A DNA stretch of 23,028 nucleotides from Polysphondylium violaceum. Taxonomy: Eukaryota > Evosea > Eumycetozoa > Dictyosteliales > Dictyosteliaceae. The stretch lies in the NCBI GenBank assembly GCA_000277445.1, contig AJWJ01000383.1:1-23028 (forward strand), written 5' to 3'. Made by a program: the position numbers and the translations under genes. How positions within the stretch are numbered: the stretch's first letter is position 1; every line of letters begins with the position of its first letter. Shown piece by piece: positions 10,135-20,048 of this stretch. The notes below the pieces were generated by a model. That model saw only the letters and a program-made list of their open reading frames with translations, made no database searches and was not told where the DNA came from.

Positions 10135-13100
10135 GTTGTTATTGTTGTTGTTGTTGTTTGTATTATTTGGTGAATTTGTTAAACTTGTAATAAGGGAATT
10201 TATAATACTTTCTGGAATTATATTATTATTATGACCATTATTAGAGGGATGAGGAGGAAAAATACGATAAGGATTATTATTATTATTATTATTATGAGTA
10301 TTATTATTACTATTATTATTTTCATTATTATTATTATTATTTTCATTATTATTTTTATAATTTAAAAGAATATTCAAAATATCTGTATTTTCCGAAGTGG
10401 TCATTGGTCGATGAAGATTCATAATATTATGATGATTATGATGATTATGACGACTATGACGATTACGACGACTATGCTCTTCGTCTGAAGAATCATCCAT
10501 ATCATAATCTCCAATTTCATCTTCATCATCTTCATCATCACCATCATCTTCATCAATTCCCATAGAATAAATTAATTCAGAATCATTGTGTTCATCGTCA
10601 TCATCATCATTGTCCATTTCAGATTCACTAGTTGAACCAGTACCATCTTCATCATCTTCATCGTCACTATCGTCACTATCACTATTATTACTATCGTCGC
10701 TATTGTCTGTTGATCTATTATTTAAACCATCATGATGATGACGGTGATGACCACCACCAAGACGAGCACCCAATAAACGATTGATACCACGATCATCATC
10801 ATCGTCTTCGTCATCTTGATCGTCTTCTTCTTGCATCATATCCATTTCATCACCAAATTCATCGGCCATACCCATAAATTGTTCGGCAGAGGCGGCAATA
10901 CGGGTGACAAAATTGATGGCTTTGTTTACTTCGTCTTCACTATCGTCATCCTCTTCCTCACCACCCATATCTACGTCTGGTAAATCTTCGTCGTCCATGG
11001 TGACATTGTATTCTGGTTGATTGGCTGGCACTGCTGAACCAGAGGCAGCCTCTCCTTTGGGATTATACTCTTTTTGGAGAGCCTCTGTCATTCTTTGTTT
11101 TCTTTCTTCGGGTGTCAATTTGGACAACATTAAAATGGATGAAGGTTGGATAAAGGCCACTCTACCCATTGGACGGGTAATGGAACCAGCCTCTCTACAC
11201 AAAGCACAGGTGGTTGTTGATTCATGACAATCGACAATCAATGCAGTGGATTCCTTTGGTTTGGCATTATCCTTTTTAATGTCGTCTTCATAGTCGTCGT
11301 CGTCATCATCGTCACCAAATTGAAAGGCAGCTTGTTGAGTTTTCATTTGAGCCAAGATGGCAGCTTGTCTAGCACGTGCCAATCTCTTCTTTTCCTCTTC
11401 GGGATCCAACTCTTTTCTAGCAGATTGTGGTTGTTTTTTGGCCTTGATGGCAGCCCAATAGTTTTCAACAATTTGTTTACATTGATTACTATTTTCCATG
11501 AGTATGTTTATGATATTTTGAATTTGTTGTTTATGTTCATTTCCAATTTGTTGAGAGGTATTTAATTTGACCAATAATATGATCAAAGAGATTTTCTTTT
11601 GTTCGGAAACGGCTACATCTACGGTACTATTGATAAAGATATTTGATTTGGATGGGAAATCAATGGAATTGTAATCATTGGCAACAATAAAGTTTTCAGA
11701 GCTAGTCGATTTCTTTGGTTTTGATGGGGTGGTGATTGGTTGATTGGCGACACCACCTTTGGTTGGGGTGATTGGTTGTTGATTGTTTTCCAATTCAGCT
11801 TTAATAGATGGATTTGATAATACTTGATTGATACTTAATTCCATGGCATTTAATGCATGACTAAAGAGAGTGTCTGAAACACGAGTACTTGAAATGATTT
11901 GATTTTGGAAAACGGTAAAGAGGATTTGATGGAGGGTCTTTGAGCACAACAATGAATTTAAATTTTCCAAACATTCAAAGGTAGGATAACTGATAAAAGC
12001 ACCACGAGCAATATTTGATTTGGTCTTGTTTGTAAATTCATTGTATCTCTCTTCGGCACTTTGCAAATCTTGTGTGTTGTAGTGTGCAAAGTAGGGATCA
12101 AATTCAGACCAACATTGTTCACGTAATTGGTATTTACCTTGTTCTGTTTTCTGTGGATTGTGGAATACTGCAATCTCTTTGAGAATCAATTCAAACGATG
12201 GGTGATTGACCAACTTCTTTTTAATGTTTTTAGTCAATTGAGAATGAGTTTGATCACCAAGACATAATCTGTGAATGAGTTCTTTTCTAATCACTTGTTC
12301 ATCACTCATACCACACATTAATTTGTTTGTAGATAACATTATTATACATTGAAGGAAATCTTCTGCCAATTCTTTATATTTGTTTTCAAGTTCTTCTTCT
12401 TTTTGTTTTTGTTTTTGTTCATTTGTTAATTTTGGTTTTGTTGTATTTGTTGTTGTTGTTGTTGTTGCTGTTGCTGTTGAATTTGTATTTGTTGTTGTTG
12501 AACTAGTTTCATTATTTTCTGTTTTAATTGCACCACTTGATTGTCTTAGACCTTTTGATGGAGTTTGTAATACATTGTTGTTATTATTATCAGTAGATTT
12601 TAAAGTTTGAATTTTAAAGAAATTCTTTAAATTATAAATATTGAGAGCATGTTGAATAAATTGATTTGAACCCATTAAAATGGAACCAATTTGAACGAGG
12701 AATACATCGAGATCAAAATATTTTTGATAATGTAAACTTTGATAAACAATGGTTTGGCTAGTCATATCCTCTTCTCTGGCATTCTTTCTCCACATTCCAG
12801 CCTTGATTTCACCGAGTGAAGCCAAGATTTTAAATGGATGAAAAGTGGAAGCACGTGCATAATCTGTAATGGATATCAAAGAATCTGATCCAACGATTTG
12901 AGAAAACAAGTGCTCGAGTCCACCGTGATTCTTGTACTCGTTGCCCAATTTACTGATGGCCTTGTAAATCAAACAAGAGGCAACTCTGTGTAATGGTAAA
13001 TGATAAGTGAATCCTTCTCTCTTGAAATTTGCATCCAAAATGATTTTAATGTTTTTCAAAAAATTTACACTATCCAATTGTTGAATGCATTGATTGGTGG

Positions 13101-14751
13101 TGGCTGTTGTGATTGGTGCATCTTTGTCTTGTGCTGTTTCCAATTGTTGTTTTTTGTTTAAAAGATATTGATTACGTGATTCTATCCATCCCAATATCCA
13201 TTTACCAAGATATTGAGTTGAAATAAATATAAGTTTATCCAATTCACTCTTGAATATTGGCACTGAATTTACAATGGAAAACATTGTATTTGAAAATGAT
13301 ATATCAACCTTGAATGCTGGATTCCAATCATCAACAGATGTAGAATGATGTTTAACATTTGGATTCATACCTAAATTAAATATATATCTTATTAATATTT
13401 GTTGTTTCATAATTGATTCAATAAATTAAAAAATACAAACCTTGAGAGATACCAATCATATTAAACCAAAGACTTAATAAATGTTGATTATTTAAAACAC
13501 TAGTTGATACCATTGGATTACTAATAATAAAACCAATATCATTTCTTAGGACATGTAATACTCTTCTAATTTTAAAAATAGTTGGATCGGAAATCAATTT
13601 ATACTGGGGATATTGATAGACAACAGTGTTTGGATCTTTCTTTCTCTTGAATAATTGATCACGTAAAACAAAGAATTTATGGAAATATTCATTGATGGTG
13701 TCCATAACAATTTGAGCGGCATTCTCTTGCAAGAGTAAATCACTCATGGCAGTGGAAGAGAATATCGAGTAACTGTCCAAGAGGATGTGATCTTTACAAT
13801 TTAAAATACTTTCCTTATAGATTGGCAAGAGGACTCTAATAAAAGTTTGAATAAACTCGACACTACCTCGAAGGAAAACACAAAAACTGACAATTTTGTC
13901 ACGAGCATCTCTAGACACATTGTGATTTTTGGGTAAATAGAATTTTTGAATCAATGGTGTTGGGAATTGAGAGGGAATCAAGAGATTGGTGTTTCCAATG
14001 TCTGTGTTGGAAACGTATTTGATAACAATCACCTTGATAATGTCACCCTTTTGTGAGAGCTTTAAAATCCAATCGATAAATGGATCAAATCTAGCATCTT
14101 GATTTTCAAAAAATTCATAAATATGTTTTAATACATCTTGTACAACAAAACACAATGCTTTAATGAATCTAATTGGATATTTGGTAACATCAATTTGTTG
14201 TTCTTTATGTTTTGTACAAAATCCTTGTGGTTTGAATGCTGTTGGATCTCCACAATCACAAAATCCTCCTCCAACTGATTGTAATGCATCTAAAATGTAG
14301 TAAAACAAAATGTTAATTTATCATACTACTTTAATGTAATAACCATAATATAATACTTACAATCATGACCTTCATGATCACCAGCTTGAAAACAAGAGAT
14401 ACATAATGCACTTGTTGGGTCAAGTTGACAAGTTTTACATTTATATGCAGTATCACCATAAGACCAAATGGTTTCACATGCACCAACATTTAATAATTTT
14501 GAATTTTCCAAATCTTTGAAAAAATCATTTGGTTGTTGTGATCCTGCAATGAGTCTAAGACAAACTTCTAAATATTCATCATAAAAACTTTCATTATCTT
14601 CTTCATCTGGTAACCAAATAGATTTCAAATATTGTGGTATATCATCTGCATTTGAATTTAACCTTGAAATTATTTGATCATTTAAATTTTCTAATAATTT
14701 ATTTGGTGTTGGTGTTGTTGCTGCTGCTGCTGCTGCTGTTGATTCTGTCAT
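7906..14751 (-). CDS. UBR-box / RING E3 ubiquitin ligase (UBR3-like N-recognin family)
   Basis: Three exons: 14751-14361, 14289-13441 and 13370-7906, with 71- and 70-nt introns, GT-AG ends and frame kept. The joined protein has 2234 residues. The UBR zinc box spans about 92-160 across the first splice: CxxC and CxxCF motifs, HEGHDY, then GGGFCDCGD and FCTKH. The RING begins with CALC at Cys1135/Cys1138 and resumes at Cys1572 in CGHQIHADC, ending with Cys1609/Cys1612 (CVLC). The roughly 430 residues between are acidic, His-rich and Asn-rich. The C-terminal UBR autoinhibitory zinc domain is at about 2105-2215 (CLICGTLCCLGGCC, HAEKCNAGTG, SPYLDDHGEEDPNLRRGRPL). Such proteins are E3 ligases, many of which read N-degrons. 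No ClpS-type NDE/HT motif is visible, and RPMGRVAFIQPSSIL beside the RING resembles UBR3 more than UBR1. The start at 14751 has an AAA leader; another in-frame ATG at 14805 would add a Gln run. Confidence 0.88.
10113..10151 (-). repeat. Asn codon run inside the UBR ligase
   Basis: ATT/GTT triplets on the plus strand read as an uninterrupted polyasparagine run in the ligase, within the segment that splits its RING. Shorter Asn runs follow at about 10280-10340. Dictyostelids commonly carry such codon repeats, so the run itself is not unusual for the group. Confidence 0.7.
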
Positions 14752-14796
14752 TTTATATGTATATAGAAATAAATGTTGTTGTTGTTGTTGTTTACA

Positions 14797-14895
14797 CACA
14801 CGCACACTCTATCTACTAACTACACACACGCACACAAACAAACAAATAACTATATTACTATATTACTATCTACACCACACACACACACACACACG
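14797..14895. repeat. CA/CACG microsatellite cluster
   Basis: Repeated CACACACG and CA dinucleotides are broken by short TACTA repeats at 14850-14870. They lie 45-145 bases upstream of the ubiquitin ligase start and are probably in its promoter or leader. No specific site is claimed. Confidence 0.6.
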
Positions 14896-15611
14896 CAAAT
14901 ATATGTTTAGTTATTTGATACTGTAATCTAATCTTTCTCTCTGTCTTTTGTTGCTGTGTTGTTTGTTTACTGCAACAAATGATGTGTTATGTGTATATTG
15001 TTTATAAAAATACACACAAATATAAATAAATTAATATGTTAGATTCAGATAAAAATTCTCGTTTTTTTTATTTCGCATTTCCTAAAGCCTTTTCAAAGGG
15101 GGTGAAAGAAATTGAAAAAAAATTTTTAAAATTTTTTTTTTTTAAAAAAAATTAAATATTCGTAACGTAACGGAGCAAGAGTGAACTCTTTTTCGAATGT
15201 TAATATCCACAGTGGTGGTAAAAGTATCACTACATCCACGAAGTGGTGTTAGTAGTAACTATAGTAGTATCTTATCTGCATCCATCCGCAGTAGTGGTGA
15301 GTTATTAGAAGCCATTCCGGGATCTTTTTAAATAAGATTTTTTAAACCATCGATACCGGTCTTTGTCCATAAAAATTTAAAAATTGTTTGCAATCTTGTA
15401 AATTCCAATCCTATTGGCTTAAAATGGCTTTCTTTAGAGAAATACCATTTCTACAATACCTTTGCACATTATAAACCCTATTTCTGGGTAAAAAAGTTTA
15501 TTTGTTTATCTTGTGTAATTTATGTTCCGAGAACTTAGGTCCCTCGACAGTCGTAAAGCTTGTATAATTTGTAAACTCTTTCCTCACTTGTCAAATCGAC
15601 AATACCAAGGC

Positions 15612-15636
15612 AAAAACCCTCCTGATGTGATTGTCA
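15612..15636 (+). other. Hairpin in a less AT-rich island
   Basis: CCTCCTGA and its exact reverse complement TCAGGAGG are separated by eight bases, giving an 8-bp perfect stem with about 5 G/C pairs. It lies in a patch of about 140 bases that is richer in G and C than its surroundings, and a T-run follows at 15660-15665. It could be part of a structured non-coding RNA, but no family was recognised and it may be chance or a transposon relic. Confidence 0.3.
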
Positions 15637-16443
15637 GGAGGCAACGCAGTAAACGGCTATTTTTTCAAAAATTCAAATTTTTATTTGTCAAAAAAAAAAT
15701 GGAGGGAATGAAATCATGGAAACGTTACTCATACACTTATTTTTTCAATAACGAGAAACGAAAATAGGACAGTTATTCCAATATGCAACTTTTATGAATA
15801 AAAAACCATCTATTTATAAACAAAGATTCACGATTTCTTTGAGAAACAAAAGTTGATACTCTTATGCACCATTATCAGTGTGATTTATCCGACATCTTTG
15901 TGTGTATTGAGCACACCCATAGGAGGACCAACTAATTTGGGGCCAAAAAAAAAACGTAAAAAAAAAAAAAAGATATTTTCAAAAAAAATAAATTTTAATT
16001 AAAAAAAAACCATCAAATCCTGGTCAAGTACATTATTGATAATATCCGCACTACTCAATTGCTTAGTGTATAAGATTGATTTTATTTTAATTTATTTTTT
16101 TAATTTTCGTATTTTTGGTTTGTGACTTTTTTTTTTTTCTATCCTTTATAATAATAAAAGCATCAACTACAATTCCAAAAAAGACATTTCAAAAAGTGTA
16201 TTTAGGGTTTTTAACACTCGTGTTTTCTTTTTTTTTTTAAATTTTATCACTCACTTTTTGTCATTTTTAGTTGTTCAATTTCAATTGTTTTTTGTTGTTG
16301 TCACTTTTTATTGAATAACAACAACAAGGTTGTAATATTACTACTATACTATAATATTACTTTTCTACGAGTATATATTTTACATTGTTTAATTTACTTT
16401 TAGGTACCAAAATCTAGATATAACCCACAAAAAAACACAGATT

Positions 16444-16463
16444 CACACACCCCACACCCACAC
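16444..16463 (+). promoter_or_regulatory. CA-rich element upstream of trehalase
   Basis: A short C/A block contains ACACCCA at 16454-16460, matching the CA-rich element of Dictyostelium developmental promoters (G-box binding factor target). It lies about 285 bases upstream of the trehalase start. A TATA-like stretch (TATATATTTATAAATAT, about 16477-16493) followed by T tracts comes after it, as expected of a dictyostelid promoter. Developmental control of trehalase is an inference. Confidence 0.3.
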
Positions 16464-16742
16464 TTTGTCTTTCTTTTATATATTTATAAATATCTTTTTA
16501 TTATTTTTTTTTTATCTAAAAGATATAAAGTTTTTTTTTATAATACTGTGGGTTTGAAGAAGAAGAAAAAGAAAATTACGTATTAGTGGTTGGCTTTATA
16601 TCTGGATTAAAAATTATAATAACAATAAGCTATTTATAGCAATTTAAAAATCAAATAATTTCAATTTATCATTTTTATCTCTATATTTTGTTTTTTATAT
16701 CATCAATTTTCTAAACTCTATCTCAACAAAATCATAATAGAA

Positions 16743-18572
16743 ATGAAAATATTTTCAATTAGTATAATATTATTTATTGTAATATTAATTTTAAATATTC
16801 CAACATCAATATATTGTTCACCTGATTGTCAACAACAACAACTTTCTACTTCTGCAACTAGTAATAATAGAAAATCAATTAAAACTATAAAATTATTAGA
16901 TTATTCAAATAGTATTAGTTTTCAAGATGGAGTTGGATGTACACATCCAATATATTGTACAGGACCAATATTAAATTTAATTCAAATGTCACAAATTTTT
17001 AATGATTCCAAAACATTTGTAGACATGCCAATGAAATACTCTAGTCCAATTATAATTCAATATTTTAATACAATGATTACCAACACAAGTAGTAAAGGAG
17101 GACCAAGTAAACAAGATTTGATCAATTTTGTATCACAAAACTTTTATCCAGCTGGATATGAAGTTGAGCCAGTGAAACCAAAAGATTGGGTACCAAATCC
17201 AACATTTTTAAATGATATTACCAATCCACAACTCTATCAATTTGCTTCTGCTATTCATACCAAGTGGTTAGACTTGACTAGAATTTTTAATAATACAGGA
17301 TTGTGTATAGATTGTTTTAGTTCGATTCCAGTTTCCAATCCATTTGTTATTGCAGGATCAAGATTTAGAGAATTTTATTATTGGGATAGTTATTGGATCA
17401 TAAGAGGTCTCTTGGTATCTGGTATGACAGAGACTGCCAAAGGAATGCTTTTAAATTTTGCAAATATTATCACTGAATTTGGATTTATTCCCAATGGAGG
17501 TAGAATTTATTATTTAAATAGAAGTCAACCACCATTGTATACACAAATGGTTAAAATTTATTTTGATGCCACCAATGACATACAATTTCTTGAAGAAATT
17601 CTTCCAATCCTAGATTTGGAATATCAATGGTGGATGAAATATCGTGTGGCCAAGGTTGCAAAAAATGATCAATTATATACATTAAATCTTTACAACGTAT
17701 CAAATCAATCACCACGTCCAGAATCTTATTTTGAAGATTTTACTGGTGCATCTGAATTTTCAAATTTAAATCAAAGAGATTTTTATTATAGTTCGATTAG
17801 TAGTGCTGCTGAAAGTGGTTGGGATTTTAGTAGTAGATGGACAAGTTTAAGTGATATTAATTTATCAACTATCCAAACTATAAATATTTTACCAGTAGAT
17901 TTAAATAGTATGCTTTATTTGAATGAAAAAACTTTATCCAATTTTTACACAATTTTGGGTGATACAAATCAAGCTCAATATTATAAAAATCAATCACTCT
18001 CTAGAGCCATTGCCATTGAAAATATTTTTTGGAATGAAAATATAAATCAATGGATCGATTTCAATTTAATCAATTCAAATCTAGAGGAAAATTTAAATTT
18101 CTATACTTCAAATCTTCAACCTCTTTTTTCAGATATTCAACAAGATATGTCATTATCTGATGAATTGATTGATTCTATTCTTAAAAGTGTATCTGAACCT
18201 CTTACAAATTATATTGGCGGAGTACCAACTTCAACTGTCAGCTCAGGATCACAATTCCAATGGGATGATATTAATAGTTGGGCACCACTTCAATATTTTA
18301 TCATTGAAATGTTGATGGATGTAAATACTACCCTTTCTACTCAAATTGGTACATCTCTTATTGATCGTTGGATAACTACAAATTATTGTGGCTGGAAATA
18401 TACTCTAGAAACTCAAGGTGGTATGATGTTTGAAAAATATAATGTAACAAATGTTGGTGTACCAGGTAGTGGTGGTGAATATGTGGTTCAAGATGGTTTT
18501 GGTTGGACAAATGGTGTTGCTTTATATTTAATCAACAAATATCATATGTTTATAAATTTAAATAGCTGTTAA
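16743..18572 (+). CDS. Secreted alpha,alpha-trehalase, GH37 family
   Basis: A single exon encodes 609 residues, a typical trehalase length. Residues 1-25 are a signal peptide, so the enzyme is secreted or lysosomal. It splits trehalose into two glucose molecules; dictyostelids store trehalose in spores and break it down at germination. Trehalase signature 1 is seen as AGSRFREFYYWDSY (204-217), and a second signature-like block QWDDINSWAPLQ lies near residue 505. The catalytic acid fits Asp361 in SGWDFSSRW, and the base fits Glu564 in FEKYNV. The end has the family GGEYVVQDGFGWTNGV segment. Signature 1 differs from the usual PGGRF (here AGSRF), and signature 2 lacks its Pro. The active-site residues remain, so activity is likely. 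The start is preceded by AAA-rich leader. Confidence 0.93.
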   Translation: MKIFSISIILFIVILILNIPTSIYCSPDCQQQQLSTSATSNNRKSIKTIKLLDYSNSISFQDGVGCTHPIYCTGPILNLIQMSQIFNDSKTFVDMPMKYSSPIIIQYFNTMITNTSSKGGPSKQDLINFVSQNFYPAGYEVEPVKPKDWVPNPTFLNDITNPQLYQFASAIHTKWLDLTRIFNNTGLCIDCFSSIPVSNPFVIAGSRFREFYYWDSYWIIRGLLVSGMTETAKGMLLNFANIITEFGFIPNGGRIYYLNRSQPPLYTQMVKIYFDATNDIQFLEEILPILDLEYQWWMKYRVAKVAKNDQLYTLNLYNVSNQSPRPESYFEDFTGASEFSNLNQRDFYYSSISSAAESGWDFSSRWTSLSDINLSTIQTINILPVDLNSMLYLNEKTLSNFYTILGDTNQAQYYKNQSLSRAIAIENIFWNENINQWIDFNLINSNLEENLNFYTSNLQPLFSDIQQDMSLSDELIDSILKSVSEPLTNYIGGVPTSTVSSGSQFQWDDINSWAPLQYFIIEMLMDVNTTLSTQIGTSLIDRWITTNYCGWKYTLETQGGMMFEKYNVTNVGVPGSGGEYVVQDGFGWTNGVALYLINKYHMFINLNSC

Positions 18573-18871
18573 TTAATTATAATAAAATAAAATATAAATT
18601 GATTATTTTGGTATGACTACTTAGTAGTGGAGAAACTTTAAATTTTTCCAGAGACATTCTTGAATTTCAAAGACATATATGTCTGTTTAAAAAATTCGAG
18701 TTTATTTATAATAATTGTATAAAAGTTATATGATCTCGATTAAAAACTAATTAATAAACAATAAAAAAAATATTAACATCATCAACAACAACGTTGCTAA
18801 TAATAAATTGTTTTTTATGCTATGAAAAAAAGTTTTAAACCAATTTCAAAAAACAACATTATAATTTCATA
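18573..18871. other. Short intergenic with long palindrome
   Basis: This is the trehalase 3' flank, with AATAAA-type signals just after the stop codon, and the promoter side of the next gene. The notable content is an inverted repeat at 18659-18700, whose core is a perfect 14-base palindrome at 18671-18684. No gene is seen. Confidence 0.5.
18659..18700. repeat. Imperfect palindrome, possible hairpin
   Basis: The core AGACATATATGTCT (18671-18684) is its own reverse complement. Outside it, CTTGAATTT (18659-18667) pairs with AAAATTCGAG (18691-18700) except for one mismatch. The whole could fold as an interrupted hairpin in DNA or RNA. It follows the trehalase gene by about 90 bases. It may be a 3'-UTR structure, a dimeric factor site or a miniature element remnant. 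Confidence 0.5.
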
Positions 18872-19231
18872 ATGAAATCATTAATAATTTTTATTTCTTT
18901 AATTTTTATAATCACAACTATAACTACTACAAATGGCAAAGAATTTATTAACCTCCCTTCTTTGGATAACCTGATTGAAGATTTATATTTTAGTTGCCTT
19001 AATATTGAAAGACATTTCAAAGAAATGATGGTAGATCGAAAACAAAATTCCTCTGAAAAAATTATATCCACTCTCCAATCATATTGTAATGATAGTTTTG
19101 ATAGTGTTTATGAAAAGAATTTATGTTCTCTTTTAATCTATCATGGTACTTTAGATTTATTTAAAAATAATCAAAGAAAATCAGATTCCATTTGTCTTGA
19201 AATTAAATATATTAATTTTTTAAAAAGTTAA
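18872..19231 (+). CDS. Small secreted four-cysteine protein
   Basis: A single exon encodes 119 residues. Residues 1-22 form a signal peptide (MKSLIIFISLIFIITTITTT then NG, a plausible cleavage area), so the mature protein is about 97 residues. It has four Cys (in YFSCLNIE, QSYCNDSF, KNLCSLLIY and DSICLEIKY), which could form two disulfides, and looks mostly helical and charged. I do not recognise a family. Small secreted Cys-containing proteins are common in dictyostelids. It lies 299 bases after trehalase in the same direction, but I see nothing that links the two functionally. The start follows an AT-rich leader (TTCATA before the ATG) and is the only one giving a signal peptide. Confidence 0.6.
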   Translation: MKSLIIFISLIFIITTITTTNGKEFINLPSLDNLIEDLYFSCLNIERHFKEMMVDRKQNSSEKIISTLQSYCNDSFDSVYEKNLCSLLIYHGTLDLFKNNQRKSDSICLEIKYINFLKS

Positions 19232-19862
19232 TTTATCAATTAAAATCCTAACGGATAAATAAATAACTTAATAAATTAATCCGTGCACATTAATTTTAGT
19301 TCATTATTGTAAGAAAAAAACGGATATCAACTTCATCTTAATTTCACTGCCAAAGACTCTTCTTAATCAATATTGATGGTAACCTCTCATTATTATCTAA
19401 ATCATTGTTGTATCTTTATTTTAAATATATAATAATCCATATTTGCAAATAATAAAATAAAACCATTGTACAAGTGTTACAATCATAATTAAGAAATAAG
19501 TCTTTAGATGTTCAAGTTTACTTTATTTCATATTATGGTATAATGAACACAAAACACTCTTCAACCTTGTTTTAAAGGACCCAGTTGAGTAACTTTTGAT
19601 CTAATCTCATATTTTTTCCTCACCTCATTTATTAAAACTGTTGGGAAAAAAAACAAAAATTTTATAAAAAAAAGGTGTCGATCTATGGCTCCTACAAGTC
19701 TTGTTTTATATCTTGGCAAAAATAACAATTAAACTAGATCTTAAATCTTTAAATCTTTACCTCACTGTGTTTTGATCAAAGCACAAATAAGCCTTCAATT
19801 TTTTTCTAATGGAGTTGACAGTAACTCAATTCAATTGTAGAATGTTCTTTTCTACGGCTTTC
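19232..19862. other. Intergenic with a coding-like remnant
   Basis: No intact gene is present. The only coding-like material is a minus-strand pair of short frames at 19825-19561, described separately. The rest is AT-rich and featureless. Confidence 0.45.
19561..19825 (-). pseudogene. Coding-like fragment, possible exon pair remnant
   Basis: On the minus strand, 19825-19761 reads open with KKLKAYLCFDQNTV up to a good donor (GAG then GTAAAG). After a T-rich stretch and a CAACAG acceptor, 19637-19561 reads INEVRKKYEIRSKVTQLGPL to a TGA. The composition is coding-like, but the frames do not join by any GT-AG choice I tried, and there is no start codon upstream, where retroelement tail begins. 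It may be the broken 3' end of a gene cut by the retroelement, or chance. Confidence 0.25.
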
Positions 19863-20048
19863 GCCAAAACCTTTTTTATTTTAATAAGGATGTAGACAAT
19901 TGCAACTCTTGCATATCGCCCTCCTTTTTTCACCAAAACCTTTTTTTGTTTTAATTAGGATGTAGACAATTGCAACTCTTGCATATAGCCCCTCCTTCAA
20001 TTTTTCACCAAAACTTTGATTGTCAATTCCTTCATATTGCTTTTTGTA
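19863..20048 (-). repeat. Tandem repeats in the retroelement 3' tail
   Basis: Unit 1 starts at 19864 and unit 2 at 19933 (both CCAAAAC...), with the same GGATGTAGACAATTGCAACT core and TCTTGCATAT next to it. Unit lengths are about 69 and 75. A third, more decayed unit starts at 20008. They lie just downstream of the stop codon of the minus-strand retroelement relic, so they read as its 3' untranslated region. Confidence 0.65.

Larger units (their letters stand above)
14752..16742. other. Divergent intergenic region, UBR ligase and trehalase
   Basis: About 2 kb lies between two divergent genes. Next to the ligase it holds CA/CACG simple repeats (14797-14895). A mixed-composition patch at about 15160-15350 includes a 44-codon frame that I do not accept. 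A second patch at about 15520-15660 is less AT-rich and has a clear hairpin. T and A tracts run through 15940-16160. The last 500 bases are typical promoter DNA for trehalase. No tRNA or known spliceosomal RNA signature was recognised. Confidence 0.5.

Noticed and set aside
11021-12610. Plus-strand frames opposite the ubiquitin ligase
   Set aside because: Shadows of the long minus-strand coding exon; no own motifs.
14892-15060. Search for a CRISPR array or regularly spaced repeats near the CA microsatellites
   Set aside because: Only simple CA repeats; no repeat-spacer pattern, and the genome is eukaryotic.
15197-15331. A 44-codon Ser-rich plus-strand frame
   Set aside because: It resembles small dictyostelid Ser-rich proteins, but codons such as CGA, CGC and CCG are unlike the other genes here and no splice or leader signals support it.
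15522-15767. An 81-codon plus-strand frame
   Set aside because: No A-rich start context, no recognisable domain, and it runs into low-complexity Phe/Lys-rich sequence at the end; more likely chance in a mixed-composition patch.
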